Below are positions 1 through 5,850 of a DNA stretch of 11,794 nucleotides, in pieces; the first letter of the stretch is position 1, and the number at the start of each line of letters is the position of its first letter. The notes under the pieces are model-generated. The model did not search any database. It had not been told where the DNA came from and saw only the letters and a program-made list of their open reading frames with translations. Source of the stretch: JBJXFK01 sp046155505 (GTDB lineage: Bacteria; Planctomycetota; Phycisphaerae; UBA1845; Fen-1342); NCBI GenBank assembly GCA_046155505.1, contig JBJXFK010000356.1, positions 1-11,794 of the forward strand, read 5' to 3'. The position numbers and the translations under genes are program-made.

Positions 1-245
1 CTCGGCTGCTTTCCTGCGTTGGGTGGCATGCTTTCGCGGTACTCCGCGTAAGCATGCTCAGGCTGAGTACAGCCAGAGCATGCCACCCGGGCGCCTCTGG
101 AGCACCGCGGCCCTCCGCGGTTCGCGATGTGGAGCAGCCGCCCTCGGCTGCGTTCTTGCTGCGGGTGGCACGCTTTCGCGGACGTCTGCGTAAGCATGCG
201 TGCGAGGAGCACCGCGGCCCGCCGCAGTTCTTCTGCGCGGGGCAC
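1..245. repeat. Imperfect tandem GC-rich repeat, two units
   Basis: Two related units lie in tandem. The block starting CTCGGCTGC at position 1 recurs at 143, and GGGTGGCA at 21 recurs at 163, giving a 142-base period. GGAGCACCGCGGCCC at 99 recurs at 206, an offset of only 107, so the second unit lacks about 35 bases. The missing bases include the right arm of the inverted repeat of unit 1. The first unit may start before the window. No reading frame here looks like a real protein: the translations are low-complexity and rich in Arg, Ala and Pro. The 1-345 stretch therefore appears non-coding, downstream of the ABC permease gene. The repeat may belong to a dispersed family, but only these copies can be seen. 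Confidence 0.7.
21..88. repeat. Nested inverted repeat with GCATGC core
   Basis: The 12-base arm at 21-32 (GGGTGGCATGCT) is an exact reverse complement of 77-88. Inside it are two smaller hairpins. One pairs 26-33 with 50-57 and 35-39 with 44-48, around a TACT loop, with a single T-T mismatch. The other pairs GGCTG at 61-65 with CAGCC at 70-74. If the outer GGGTG/CACCC closes (21-25 with 84-88), the transcript or DNA single strand could fold into a three-way, cloverleaf-like shape. The GCATGC palindrome occurs three times, so alternative pairings compete. There is no T-tract, so this is not a typical intrinsic terminator. Confidence 0.7.
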
Positions 246-265
246 ACGTTCGCGCAACGCGACAT

Positions 266-289
266 ACCCCGCTCGCTCGCGCTCGGGGT
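266..289. repeat. Short hairpin-forming inverted repeat
   Basis: ACCCCG at 266-271 pairs with CGGGGT at 284-289 around a 12-base CTCG-rich spacer. It lies 57 bases beyond the stop codon of the minus-strand permease gene and could mark the end of that transcript. No U-tract follows on either strand, so a terminator role is only a guess. Confidence 0.4.
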
Positions 290-345
290 TCGGCCGCGCT
301 CTTCGTCACGCACAGACGCCCGATCGCAACGTGCTCGACGCAACA

Positions 346-1161
346 CTACGCCGCCGGAATGTCGCGCCGCATAAAGACGCCGAGTCCCGCGAACCAGGCT
401 ACAAGCGCGCCCACGCCGAGCACGACCAAATTCATCGTCGGCAAGTCGCCCGAGCGCACGCTCTCGAGCGGTCGGTAATATTGCAGCACGCCCAAATAGC
501 CCAGCCAATTCAAGCTCGGCACCATCGCGACCAGAAAGTTGATCAGGAACGACGCCAGCAGTAGGCCGATCACCCATGCAATCGCCGGCCCGCGTCGCGC
601 GTGCAGCGTCGACACCCACATTGTCGCGCAGCCGATGGCCAGATAGAGCGCGTAGAGATTGACGATCGGCAGCCACAAACGTGCGAAGTTCAACGGCTCG
701 CTAACTGGAAACGCGCGCACCGCAAACCAGATCCCGACCCACGGCATAACGCATGCGGGTATTCCGACGAGCGCCCAGACCGCCGTTACCGACGTGTACA
801 GTCCCAGGCGGGAAACTGGGAGCGACATGAGCAGGTCGGCCGTGCCACGTTCAATCTCGGCCACGATCACGCGCGTGCAGTTGGTCACGATAAACGCCCA
901 CATCACCGCGAACAAAAACGGATGTGAAAAGCCGATCGCGATGAACGAAGTGACTGTGGCGTCCACTTCAAGCTTGGCACCGACCAGCGTCTGAATGATG
1001 TTGACCATGAACGGAAACCGCTTGGCCATGTCGGCAAAGTGCTCGGCCGAAGTGCGCATCGCGAACACGAAGATGTGCTCGAACACGAAGATGACGACCA
1101 CCACCAACCAGAATAGTAGTTGCGTGTCACGCCAGGTTTTCCACATGATCGCGCGGTTCAT
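346..1161 (-). CDS. ABC-2 type transporter permease
   Basis: This 271-residue polytopic inner-membrane protein should form the translocation channel of an ABC exporter. About six hydrophobic segments can be seen: residues near 16-36, a pair around 70-100, then near 125-150, 165-185, 193-213 and 245-263. The motif ERGTADLLMSLPVSR lies in the cytoplasmic loop after the second or third helix, and this E-G-T-x-x-L-L-x-x-P-V-S-R pattern is characteristic of ABC-2 permeases. Its ATG overlaps the stop codon of the ATPase gene by four bases (ATGA at 1158-1161), so it is probably translated by coupling and works with that ATPase. The substrate cannot be read from the sequence. It ends next to repetitive non-coding DNA and is the last gene of the cluster. 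Confidence 0.9.
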   Translation of the reverse strand: MNRAIMWKTWRDTQLLFWLVVVVIFVFEHIFVFAMRTSAEHFADMAKRFPFMVNIIQTLVGAKLEVDATVTSFIAIGFSHPFLFAVMWAFIVTNCTRVIVAEIERGTADLLMSLPVSRLGLYTSVTAVWALVGIPACVMPWVGIWFAVRAFPVSEPLNFARLWLPIVNLYALYLAIGCATMWVSTLHARRGPAIAWVIGLLLASFLINFLVAMVPSLNWLGYLGVLQYYRPLESVRSGDLPTMNLVVLGVGALVAWFAGLGVFMRRDIPAA

Positions 1162-2084
1162 CGCGTCGGCTCCGCGCGTGCCGGCTGTTCAGACTGCGAA
1201 TCGTGCCGCGAGTAATACGCTAGGAACAGATCCTCCAAATCCGGCGGCGCGATGCTCACGTCGGACACCTTGCACCGCGACAGCCACTCGATCAGCGGCG
1301 ACACCTCGCCCGCCCACGTTGCGCGCAGCGCCAGGGCGCTTTGGCTGATCGTCGTCAACCCCGACGGTGGAGCGGGCGCATCGCTCGTTGCAAATTGCAC
1401 CTCGACATGCCGCACCGCGCGCTGTCGCAAGACGCTGATCTTCTCCTGTTCGATCAGCCGCCCGCTGCGCACGATCGCCACCTCGTCGCAGAGTTCCTCG
1501 ACCTCGCTGAGCGTGTGACTGCTGAAGAGCACCGTGCGTCCATCGCCGGCGACTGCGCGCAACTCACGGTACAGCGCCTCGCGCACCAGCGGGTCCAGCC
1601 CCGTCGTCGGCTCGTCGAGTACCAGCAACTTGGGCTTGTGCATCATCGCGACGATCAGGCCGAGCTTTTGCTTCATGCCGCGCGAATAGCTGCGCACCGG
1701 CTTGTCGAGTTCCAGGTCAAAAACTTGAGTGAGTCGCCGCGCTTCTTCGCCGTGCGTGCCGCCGCGTGCGTGATCGAAAAAGTCCATCGTGCGGCGACCG
1801 CTGATCGTGTCGTAGAAGCGTACATCGCCGGGCAGATAGCCGACGCCGGCGCGAAGTCGCGGCCCATCGCCCCACGCATCGCCGCCCAGCAGCCGCGCGA
1901 CGCCGCTGGTCGCGCGCAACAATCCCATGATGATGCGAATGGTGGTCGTCTTGCCCGCGCCGTTGGGTCCGAGGAACCCGAACAGCTCACCCATGCCCAC
2001 GCGCAGTGACAGATCTTGCAACACGCGGCGGCTGCCATACTGCTTGCACAGTCTGTCGGTGAAAATCGCGTCGCCGTCGGTCAT
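1158..2084 (-). CDS. ABC transporter ATP-binding protein (DrrA/NatA-like)
   Basis: This 308-residue protein is the cytoplasmic ATPase that powers the ABC-2 permease encoded directly after it. Walker A is GPNGAGKT at residues 39-46. The signature is YSRGMKQKLG at 133-142, Walker B is LLVLDEP at 153-159, followed by the D-loop (GLDP), and the switch histidine is H190 (SSHTLSE). The usual Q-loop position reads GYLPGD, a substitution I believe is common in ABC-2 exporter ATPases. After residue 215 comes a C-terminal regulatory extension of about 90 residues, as in DrrA/CcmA/NatA-type exporters. Both ends overlap neighbours by ATGA, which implies translational coupling and fixes the start at 2084. 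The substrate is unknown. Confidence 0.95.
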   Translation of the reverse strand: MTDGDAIFTDRLCKQYGSRRVLQDLSLRVGMGELFGFLGPNGAGKTTTIRIIMGLLRATSGVARLLGGDAWGDGPRLRAGVGYLPGDVRFYDTISGRRTMDFFDHARGGTHGEEARRLTQVFDLELDKPVRSYSRGMKQKLGLIVAMMHKPKLLVLDEPTTGLDPLVREALYRELRAVAGDGRTVLFSSHTLSEVEELCDEVAIVRSGRLIEQEKISVLRQRAVRHVEVQFATSDAPAPPSGLTTISQSALALRATWAGEVSPLIEWLSRCKVSDVSIAPPDLEDLFLAYYSRHDSQSEQPARAEPTR

Positions 2085-2671
2085 GCGGCGTTGCCCGCGT
2101 CGCCCGCCGCCGCCCGCGCCGCGGCTTCGCGAGCGCGTCGACGCCGTGCGGCCTGAATCGCGATAAACACGGCCAGGCCACCGCCCATGAAAATTGTCAT
2201 GCCATATTTTTGCCCGACGGACGGAGCCACGGGGAGCGTCACGCCCGCGACCGTGACCGTCGTGCCGTCGCCCAGTTTGACGGTTACGTTTCCGGGGCCT
2301 TTTTCAGCACCGATCCGCGCGATCCGCATGCCGAACTTCGCATTCCGCCCCGGCAGGATGCCGCGATCCGCATCGGCCACAAACGCGCGGCATACGCCGT
2401 TCGACTGCGTCGCGCCGGCGACTTGCAGATGCGTGACGTCCTCGCTCCAACCGTCGGGCGAGATGAACGTGTCGGCGTGATAATGCGGAAACGCGATATC
2501 GATAATCGGCGACGGCGAATTGTTGGTCACCGTCCACTCGTAATTCTGCCCCGACCCGTCCGGCCCGCCGGTGATGGTGATGCCGCTATTGGTTTGGGCG
2601 ATTGCGAAGGAACAAAGGAACAAAGAAACAATGGAACAAGGTAGCGAGCAACGGCTGAGTAGGGTGGGCAT
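2081..2671 (-). CDS. Exported single-anchor protein coupled to ABC exporter
   Basis: I do not recognise a family. From the ATG at 2671 the product has 196 residues. It starts with a Sec-type signal peptide (MPTLLSRC, then a hydrophobic core) with likely cleavage after AIA before QTNSG. A mainly beta-type exported domain of about 115 residues follows, including YEWTVTNNSPSPIIDI, an Ig-like or sandwich-like look. Near the C-terminus is one hydrophobic segment (FMGGGLAVFIAIQAA) followed by RRRR and an Ala/Arg-rich cytoplasmic tail. The topology is thus periplasmic domain, one anchor, short tail. Its stop overlaps the ATPase start by ATGA. An in-frame ATG at 2776 would add 35 residues read through the inverted repeat and overlap the upstream gene by 26 bases, with no ribosome binding site, so I prefer 2671. 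The start itself lies inside the repeat. The product could be an accessory subunit of the exporter. Confidence 0.7.
   Translation of the reverse strand: MPTLLSRCSLPCSIVSLFLCSFAIAQTNSGITITGGPDGSGQNYEWTVTNNSPSPIIDIAFPHYHADTFISPDGWSEDVTHLQVAGATQSNGVCRAFVADADRGILPGRNAKFGMRIARIGAEKGPGNVTVKLGDGTTVTVAGVTLPVAPSVGQKYGMTIFMGGGLAVFIAIQAARRRRAREAAARAAAGDAGNAA
2607..2638. repeat. Four tandem octamers within signal-peptide coding region
   Basis: Four adjacent 8-base units read AAGGAACA, AAGGAACA, AAGAAACA and ATGGAACA on the plus strand. Because 8 is not a multiple of 3, the minus-strand reading frame turns the units into different codons, giving the hydrophobic core around SIVSLFLCSF of the signal peptide at 2081-2671. 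The stretch is far more A-rich than its surroundings. Confidence 0.75.
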
Positions 2672-2728
2672 CGCCCACCATTTTGCACGTTCGCCAACGC
2701 GGCGACAAATGGTGGGCAATGCCCACCC
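2662..2728. repeat. REP-like inverted repeat with self-palindromic arms
   Basis: The 22-base arms at 2662-2683 and 2707-2728 are reverse complements with one mismatch. Each arm is itself a palindrome: GGTGGGC-ATC-GCCCACC at 2663-2679 and GGTGGGC-AAT-GCCCACC at 2711-2727. A third small hairpin, TCGCC-AACGC-GGCGA, sits between them at 2691-2705. This layout resembles REP/BIME-type or small non-autonomous elements. I recall GGTGGGCAATGCCCACC-like repeats as frequent in planctomycete genomes, but copy number cannot be judged here. The element lies between the UAP1-like gene and the exported protein gene and contains the latter's likely start codon. Confidence 0.8.
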
Positions 2729-2750
2729 CACAATCGCGCCCAGCATGGAA

Positions 2751-4190
2751 TTACTCCAATAGCAACGATCCGCCATACGGGATCGTAGGCTTGCTCGTCA
2801 GTCGCGTCGCCAGATCGCCAGCATCGAGTGCATACCGCGGGCTGATCTCCAGCGTCGCGTCCACTTCGCCATCCGCCCGGCGCGGCACCGCAACGTTCGC
2901 CGCCACCAGCCATCGCGCCGCGCGACGCACCAAATCGCGCCGCGTCGTCGCCGGCGAGTCGCTGCCCTCAGCGTTTTTCACTGGCGAGAACTCTTCCTCG
3001 CGCGGCGTCATCAGCAGCAGCGGATTGCGGGCCAGCGGAATCGCATCGAACACAAACATCTCGAGCTTCACCGCGTTCGGCTGGTCGGGCTTCACCGATT
3101 CGCCGCGATCGTCGATCATCTCGACCTTCTTGTCGGCCCGGTGCCAGGGCAATTGCAACGGCGAATCGCTTCCCGTCAGCCGCTCGATAAACTCGCGGCT
3201 CATCACATGCACCGCAATGCTGCCCGCGTCGAACCGACGCGACCCGTCAGCGTTCTTCGAAACCGCGAGTGCCTCCGGCAGATCGCTGTACTCGATGATG
3301 GTCAACTTACCGTCGGCCAGGCAAAAATTGCCCACGCGTTCGAGGTCGCTCGCCTTGCTCACCGCCTTGCTCGACATCTCCGAGCCGGTGCGAATGTGCA
3401 GCCCAACGAACAGCGGGTCGATCGTCCGCACCAGCGGATTGTCGACCTGAAAATAGCTCACATAGTCGATGCCGCGCTGCCGCATGTCGCCCAGCGCCCC
3501 GCTTTTCGCCAGCGCCGTCAAGCTGCCCCCATGCCCATCAGGCGAGAGCGCGAGCCGATGCTTCTCGGCCAGCGCGATTCGCCCATCGAGCATGAACGCC
3601 GGCATCTGCCCCTGCGAGAAAAACGATATGTCGCTCTCGCGCAGTCCGAACCAGCGCTGCTCGCGAAATATCCGTTGCGTCTCCTCGTGATTTGACGGAC
3701 TGGTCATCACATACCAGCGTGGCCGCGTGCCATATCGCCGTTCGATTCCCAGCAGCGATTCGGCGAACAACTGAAACAGCGGTGCGTTGCGAATCGGGCT
3801 GATGCAATAGCCGCCCTTCGGCCCGTCATAGCCGAGCCGCGTGCCTTGGCCGCCCGCCACCGTAAACGCCGCCACGCGTCCGTCACGAATTGCTGCCTCG
3901 CCCGCTTGCTGCGCCGCGTCGTACTCGTCACGCTGCCCTGCGCCTGCGCCTGGGACTGCCGGATACGCCAGCGGCGGCGTGAGCTCGGTCGGCAGTTGCA
4001 GCGCGGGCTTGCGAAGCACAAACTCGCCGACCAATATCGCGCACGCCGCCACGTCGATCGCTTCGAGATCGGCCAGCAACTCGCCGCGCTGCCCGTCGCT
4101 TAGCTCGCCCCAGAAGCGCAGCAGGTGGTCCTGCCGTGCCGCCGCAAGTCGGCGTTTCTGCTCGTCAAATCGCATGGCAATGGACTGCAT
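2751..4190 (-). CDS. UDPGP-family UDP-sugar pyrophosphorylase (UAP1-like)
   Basis: This 479-residue cytoplasmic enzyme should join UTP to a sugar 1-phosphate, releasing pyrophosphate. N-acetylglucosamine 1-phosphate is the most likely substrate. The nucleotide-binding loop is GGQGTRLGYDGPKGG (residues 113-127). Next come YVMTSPSNHEET (160-171), FFSQGQMPAF (190-199), SPDGHGG (216-222) and FQVDNPLV (247-254), where D250 is the expected metal or uridine-site Asp. The C-terminal part has IIEYSDLPE, PNAVKLEMFVFD and EEEFSPVKNAEGSDSPATTR (399-416 region), all close to eukaryotic UAP1. Length fits that family and not bifunctional GlmU. The ATG at 4190 has AGGGGA about ten bases upstream; the next in-frame ATG at 4175 has none. 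Plain UTP-glucose-1-phosphate uridylyltransferase activity is the alternative, since bacterial members are often labelled that way. Confidence 0.9.
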   Translation of the reverse strand: MQSIAMRFDEQKRRLAAARQDHLLRFWGELSDGQRGELLADLEAIDVAACAILVGEFVLRKPALQLPTELTPPLAYPAVPGAGAGQRDEYDAAQQAGEAAIRDGRVAAFTVAGGQGTRLGYDGPKGGYCISPIRNAPLFQLFAESLLGIERRYGTRPRWYVMTSPSNHEETQRIFREQRWFGLRESDISFFSQGQMPAFMLDGRIALAEKHRLALSPDGHGGSLTALAKSGALGDMRQRGIDYVSYFQVDNPLVRTIDPLFVGLHIRTGSEMSSKAVSKASDLERVGNFCLADGKLTIIEYSDLPEALAVSKNADGSRRFDAGSIAVHVMSREFIERLTGSDSPLQLPWHRADKKVEMIDDRGESVKPDQPNAVKLEMFVFDAIPLARNPLLLMTPREEEFSPVKNAEGSDSPATTRRDLVRRAARWLVAANVAVPRRADGEVDATLEISPRYALDAGDLATRLTSKPTIPYGGSLLLE

Positions 4191-4236
4191 GGATCACGCT
4201 TCCCCTGAAGACGGGTCGCTCGCTGCGTCGATAGAA

Positions 4237-4259
4237 CGAAAGAGCGTAATCGTCTTTCG
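4237..4259. repeat. Hairpin in divergent intergenic region
   Basis: CGAAAGA at 4237-4243 is exactly complementary to TCTTTCG at 4253-4259 around a 9-base spacer. It lies in the 82-base gap between the divergent UAP1-like and DUF362 genes. It ends 13 bases before the DUF362 start codon and overlaps the candidate minus-strand -10 box. It could be an operator for a dimeric regulator or a leader hairpin. No regulator is encoded nearby. Confidence 0.5.
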
Positions 4260-4271
4260 CAGCAGGGTCAA
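4243..4271 (-). promoter_or_regulatory. Candidate sigma70-type promoter for UAP1-like gene
   Basis: On the minus strand TTGACC (4271-4266) is a 5-of-6 match to the -35 consensus. A 17-base spacer separates it from TACGCT (4248-4243), which keeps only the T, A and final T of a -10 box. Transcription would start about 45 bases before the ATG at 4190. The weak -10 makes this tentative. Confidence 0.3.
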
Positions 4272-4272
4272 A

Positions 4273-5301
4273 ATGACGCCACCGATGCCCGATTCTCAGC
4301 CATCACGTCGCGAGTTCATCCGCATCGGTGCGGCGGCGGTGGGGGCGCTCGCCATCGGCAGCGCGGTCGCCGAAGACGCCGCGACACAGCCCGCGCTGTC
4401 GTCGGCACCCGCCGCGACGCTCGCGCCAGGTGTGATCCCCTGGTGGATCGAGCGCTACCCCGAACGGTCGCGCGTCGTTGACACATACTCGCCGCGGCTG
4501 CTTCGCGGCACGACCGTCGATCCGTTCTTCCTCCAACAAACGGTAAATTCGGCGGTCATGACCCTTACAGGTGCGGCCGACCCCGACGCCGCCTGGCGAC
4601 GCATCTTGGGAGATGCCGAGCGGATCGTCCTGAAGTTCAATTCCGTCGGTGCCGAGGCGCTGCGCATCAACGACCCGCTTGCCGTCGCGATCGTTCGCGA
4701 GCTGCGTGAGGCGGGTTATGACCCCGGAAAGATCGCCCTCGTCGAAGCGTCGCCGCACCTGCGAACGGAGCTGGAGACGGCCGAGGTGCCGCAGGGTTGG
4801 TCCGGTCGCATCCGCTTTGGCGAACACGAGGAGGAATTGGCGGCGTACGTGACCTGGGCCGACGCGATCATCGACGTGCCGCTGCTGAAGACTCACCAAA
4901 TCGCCGGTATGTCGTGTTGCCTGAAGAACTTATCGCATGCGGTCATTCGTCGGCCGGCGCTGTATCATGCCGACAGTTGCTCGCCATTCGTCGCGCAAAT
5001 CGTTTCTCAAGAGGAGCTTAGAGATCGCCTGAAGCTCTGCCTGGTCAACGCGATGCGCATGGTGATCGATCGCGGCCCCGATGCCCGGCCCGAGGACATC
5101 GTGCTCAGCTCACGCCTGTTGGCCGGGTTCGACCCGGTCGCCGTCGATAGCGTAGGGCTGTCGCTGCTTAGTTCTGAACGCCGGGCACGCGGCCTCGCGT
5201 CGGAAATCCCCGTGCCGTATCTTGTTGCTGCCGATCAACTTGGGCTTGGCCGGGCGGCGTCGGCCCAGATTGAGCGGCTGTCGCAAGTCCTGAACAGTTG
5301 A
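4273..5301 (+). CDS. Tat-exported DUF362 domain protein
   Basis: From the ATG at 4273 this gives 342 residues. The N-terminus carries a twin-arginine signal, SRREFIRIG at residues 11-19, followed by an Ala/Gly hydrophobic stretch ending near AVA at about residue 33. The protein is therefore expected to fold in the cytoplasm and be exported, which often goes with a bound cofactor. The rest matches DUF362 (PF04015) proteins: VLKFNSVG, IALVEASPH, WADAIIDVPLLKTHQIAGMSCCLKNLSHAV and LAGFDPVAVDSVG. The exact reaction of the family is not established. No ferredoxin-type CxxCxxC cluster motif is present; only the CC pair before LKNLSH is notable. AGGG at 4264-4267 lies five bases before the start. 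The reading frame stays open back to 3841 but there it only mirrors the opposite gene. A second ATG at 4285 also precedes the Tat motif. Confidence 0.88.
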   Translation: MTPPMPDSQPSRREFIRIGAAAVGALAIGSAVAEDAATQPALSSAPAATLAPGVIPWWIERYPERSRVVDTYSPRLLRGTTVDPFFLQQTVNSAVMTLTGAADPDAAWRRILGDAERIVLKFNSVGAEALRINDPLAVAIVRELREAGYDPGKIALVEASPHLRTELETAEVPQGWSGRIRFGEHEEELAAYVTWADAIIDVPLLKTHQIAGMSCCLKNLSHAVIRRPALYHADSCSPFVAQIVSQEELRDRLKLCLVNAMRMVIDRGPDARPEDIVLSSRLLAGFDPVAVDSVGLSLLSSERRARGLASEIPVPYLVAADQLGLGRAASAQIERLSQVLNS

Positions 5302-5407
5302 CCAGCGACTTGTTCCGGCCGCCGAAAATTTTCCGCGCAGCGACGCCCGCCGCCGTACTCACTTCGGGACAACCCATACAATTCGCTCGCAAATCCGGTA
5401 GTTTATC

Positions 5408-5435
5408 TTGACAAGCGGTTGCAATCGTGTATTCT
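5408..5435 (+). promoter_or_regulatory. Candidate sigma70-type promoter P1
   Basis: A perfect TTGACA -35 box lies at 5408-5413. After a 16-base spacer comes TATTCT at 5430-5435, matching four of six -10 positions. The predicted start near 5442 lies just before the consensus ribosome binding site AAGGAG at 5450-5455. It could drive the small ORF at 5461, a long leader of the pseudopilin-like gene, or both. Confidence 0.5.
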
Positions 5436-5460
5436 TCCGACAGGGACTGAAGGAGCGCGT

Positions 5461-5577
5461 TTGCAGCGACAGTCGAAGCAGCGGTCTTATACATTGATTC
5501 TTACCGAGCCGATTGGCTCACCCCGCTCTGTCGCACGCAAAACGGCCCTCCTCCTCGATCCGGCGAATTTCCGTTAG
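5461..5577 (+). CDS. Possible 38-residue small protein, TTG start
   Basis: AAGGAG at 5450-5455 sits five bases before a TTG at 5461, an ideal Shine-Dalgarno arrangement. The frame stays open for 38 codons to TAG at 5575-5577. The peptide begins MQRQSKQRSYTLILTEP if TTG is read as Met and ends in LLLDPANFR. It is basic, has no membrane segment and resembles no family I know. Position directly below P1 supports expression. Against it are the rare start codon and the short length, which can arise by chance. It may instead be a leader ORF for the downstream gene. The hairpin GAGCC-GATT-GGCTC at 5506-5519 lies inside it. Confidence 0.3.
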   Translation: MQRQSKQRSYTLILTEPIGSPRSVARKTALLLDPANFR

Positions 5578-5737
5578 TTTGGCTTCTCGCCGTTTCGAGT
5601 AATCGCCCTCTCATAATTTGGGTTTTTCCGCTGCGCTCATGCGTCTCACGGCGTGCGCGCGGGCTGTGCGAGCTTGTGTTCGCCATGCCTGAAAGCGGTG
5701 CCTATGTGTCTCCACAGCTTTGTCGCTTTGCTGTGTG

Positions 5738-5783
5738 TTGAGTCGTTACGCTCTCATTCTTACAGTGCGCGATGCGCAGTGTA
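5738..5783 (+). promoter_or_regulatory. Candidate promoter P2 with overlapping palindrome
   Basis: TTGAGT at 5738-5743 and TACAGT at 5761-5766 each match four of six consensus positions, with an ideal 17-base spacer. A palindrome covers 5761-5783: TACA-G-TGCGC, GAT, GCGCA-G-TGTA, with only the two G positions mismatched. It runs from the -10 box past the expected start near 5773. That is a typical operator position for a dimeric repressor, or the transcript would begin in a hairpin. The target would be the pseudopilin-like gene 68 bases beyond the palindrome. Confidence 0.4.
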
Positions 5784-5800
5784 GTGGTGGGGCAAATGGG

Positions 5801-5816
5801 GACCGGGCAGCCGGTC
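5801..5816 (+). other. Leader hairpin before pseudopilin-like gene
   Basis: GACCGG at 5801-5806 pairs exactly with CCGGTC at 5811-5816 around a GCAG loop. It lies 34 bases before the start codon in the untranslated leader. It leaves the ribosome binding site free and could stabilise the 5' end of the mRNA. Confidence 0.45.
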
Positions 5817-5838
5817 GGGTTTCGTGAGAATGGGTTCT

Positions 5839-5845
5839 AGGGAGG
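5839..5845 (+). promoter_or_regulatory. Ribosome binding site deciding a GTG start
   Basis: AGGGAGG lies five bases before the GTG at 5851. This favours 5851 over an in-frame GTG at 5824, which would add nine residues containing the binding site itself. The resulting N-terminus, MKKFKAFTLIE, is the normal short prepilin leader. Confidence 0.8.
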
Positions 5846-5850
5846 TCTTC

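Larger units (their letters stand above)
5302..5850. other. Long non-coding region upstream of pseudopilin-like gene
   Basis: These 549 bases hold no recognisable long gene. GC content is visibly lower than in the flanking genes and T-rich patches are common, as expected of regulatory DNA. Elements seen inside are listed separately: a strong -35 with a plausible -10 at 5408-5435, a possible 38-codon ORF at 5461-5577, a second promoter-like pair with a palindrome at 5738-5783, and a leader hairpin at 5801-5816. A short palindrome, GAAAATTTTC, near 5324 follows the DUF362 stop but lacks a GC stem, so it is not a convincing terminator. Confidence 0.6.

Noticed and set aside
1..345. Overlapping open frames on both strands at the left edge
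   Set aside because: All are repeat-derived, dominated by Arg, Ala and Pro, and carry no domain or convincing ribosome site.
1341..2009. 222-codon plus-strand open frame opposite the ABC ATPase
   Set aside because: Walker A, signature and Walker B motifs lie on the minus strand, and the mirrored frame has no recognisable features.
3841..4272. Upstream extension of the DUF362 frame by 144 codons
   Set aside because: It lies over the UAP1-like gene, is Ser/Arg/Ala-rich, and would bury the twin-arginine signal deep inside the protein.
5586..5628. Terminator-like T-run GGGTTTTTCC after the small ORF
   Set aside because: The only nearby stem, CTCG with CGAG, is four bases long and too far from the T-run to act as an intrinsic terminator.
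5461..5850. Riboswitch in the long leader of the pseudopilin-like gene
   Set aside because: Individual hairpins exist, but I see no conserved core of a known riboswitch class, nor a terminator/antiterminator pair before the start codon.
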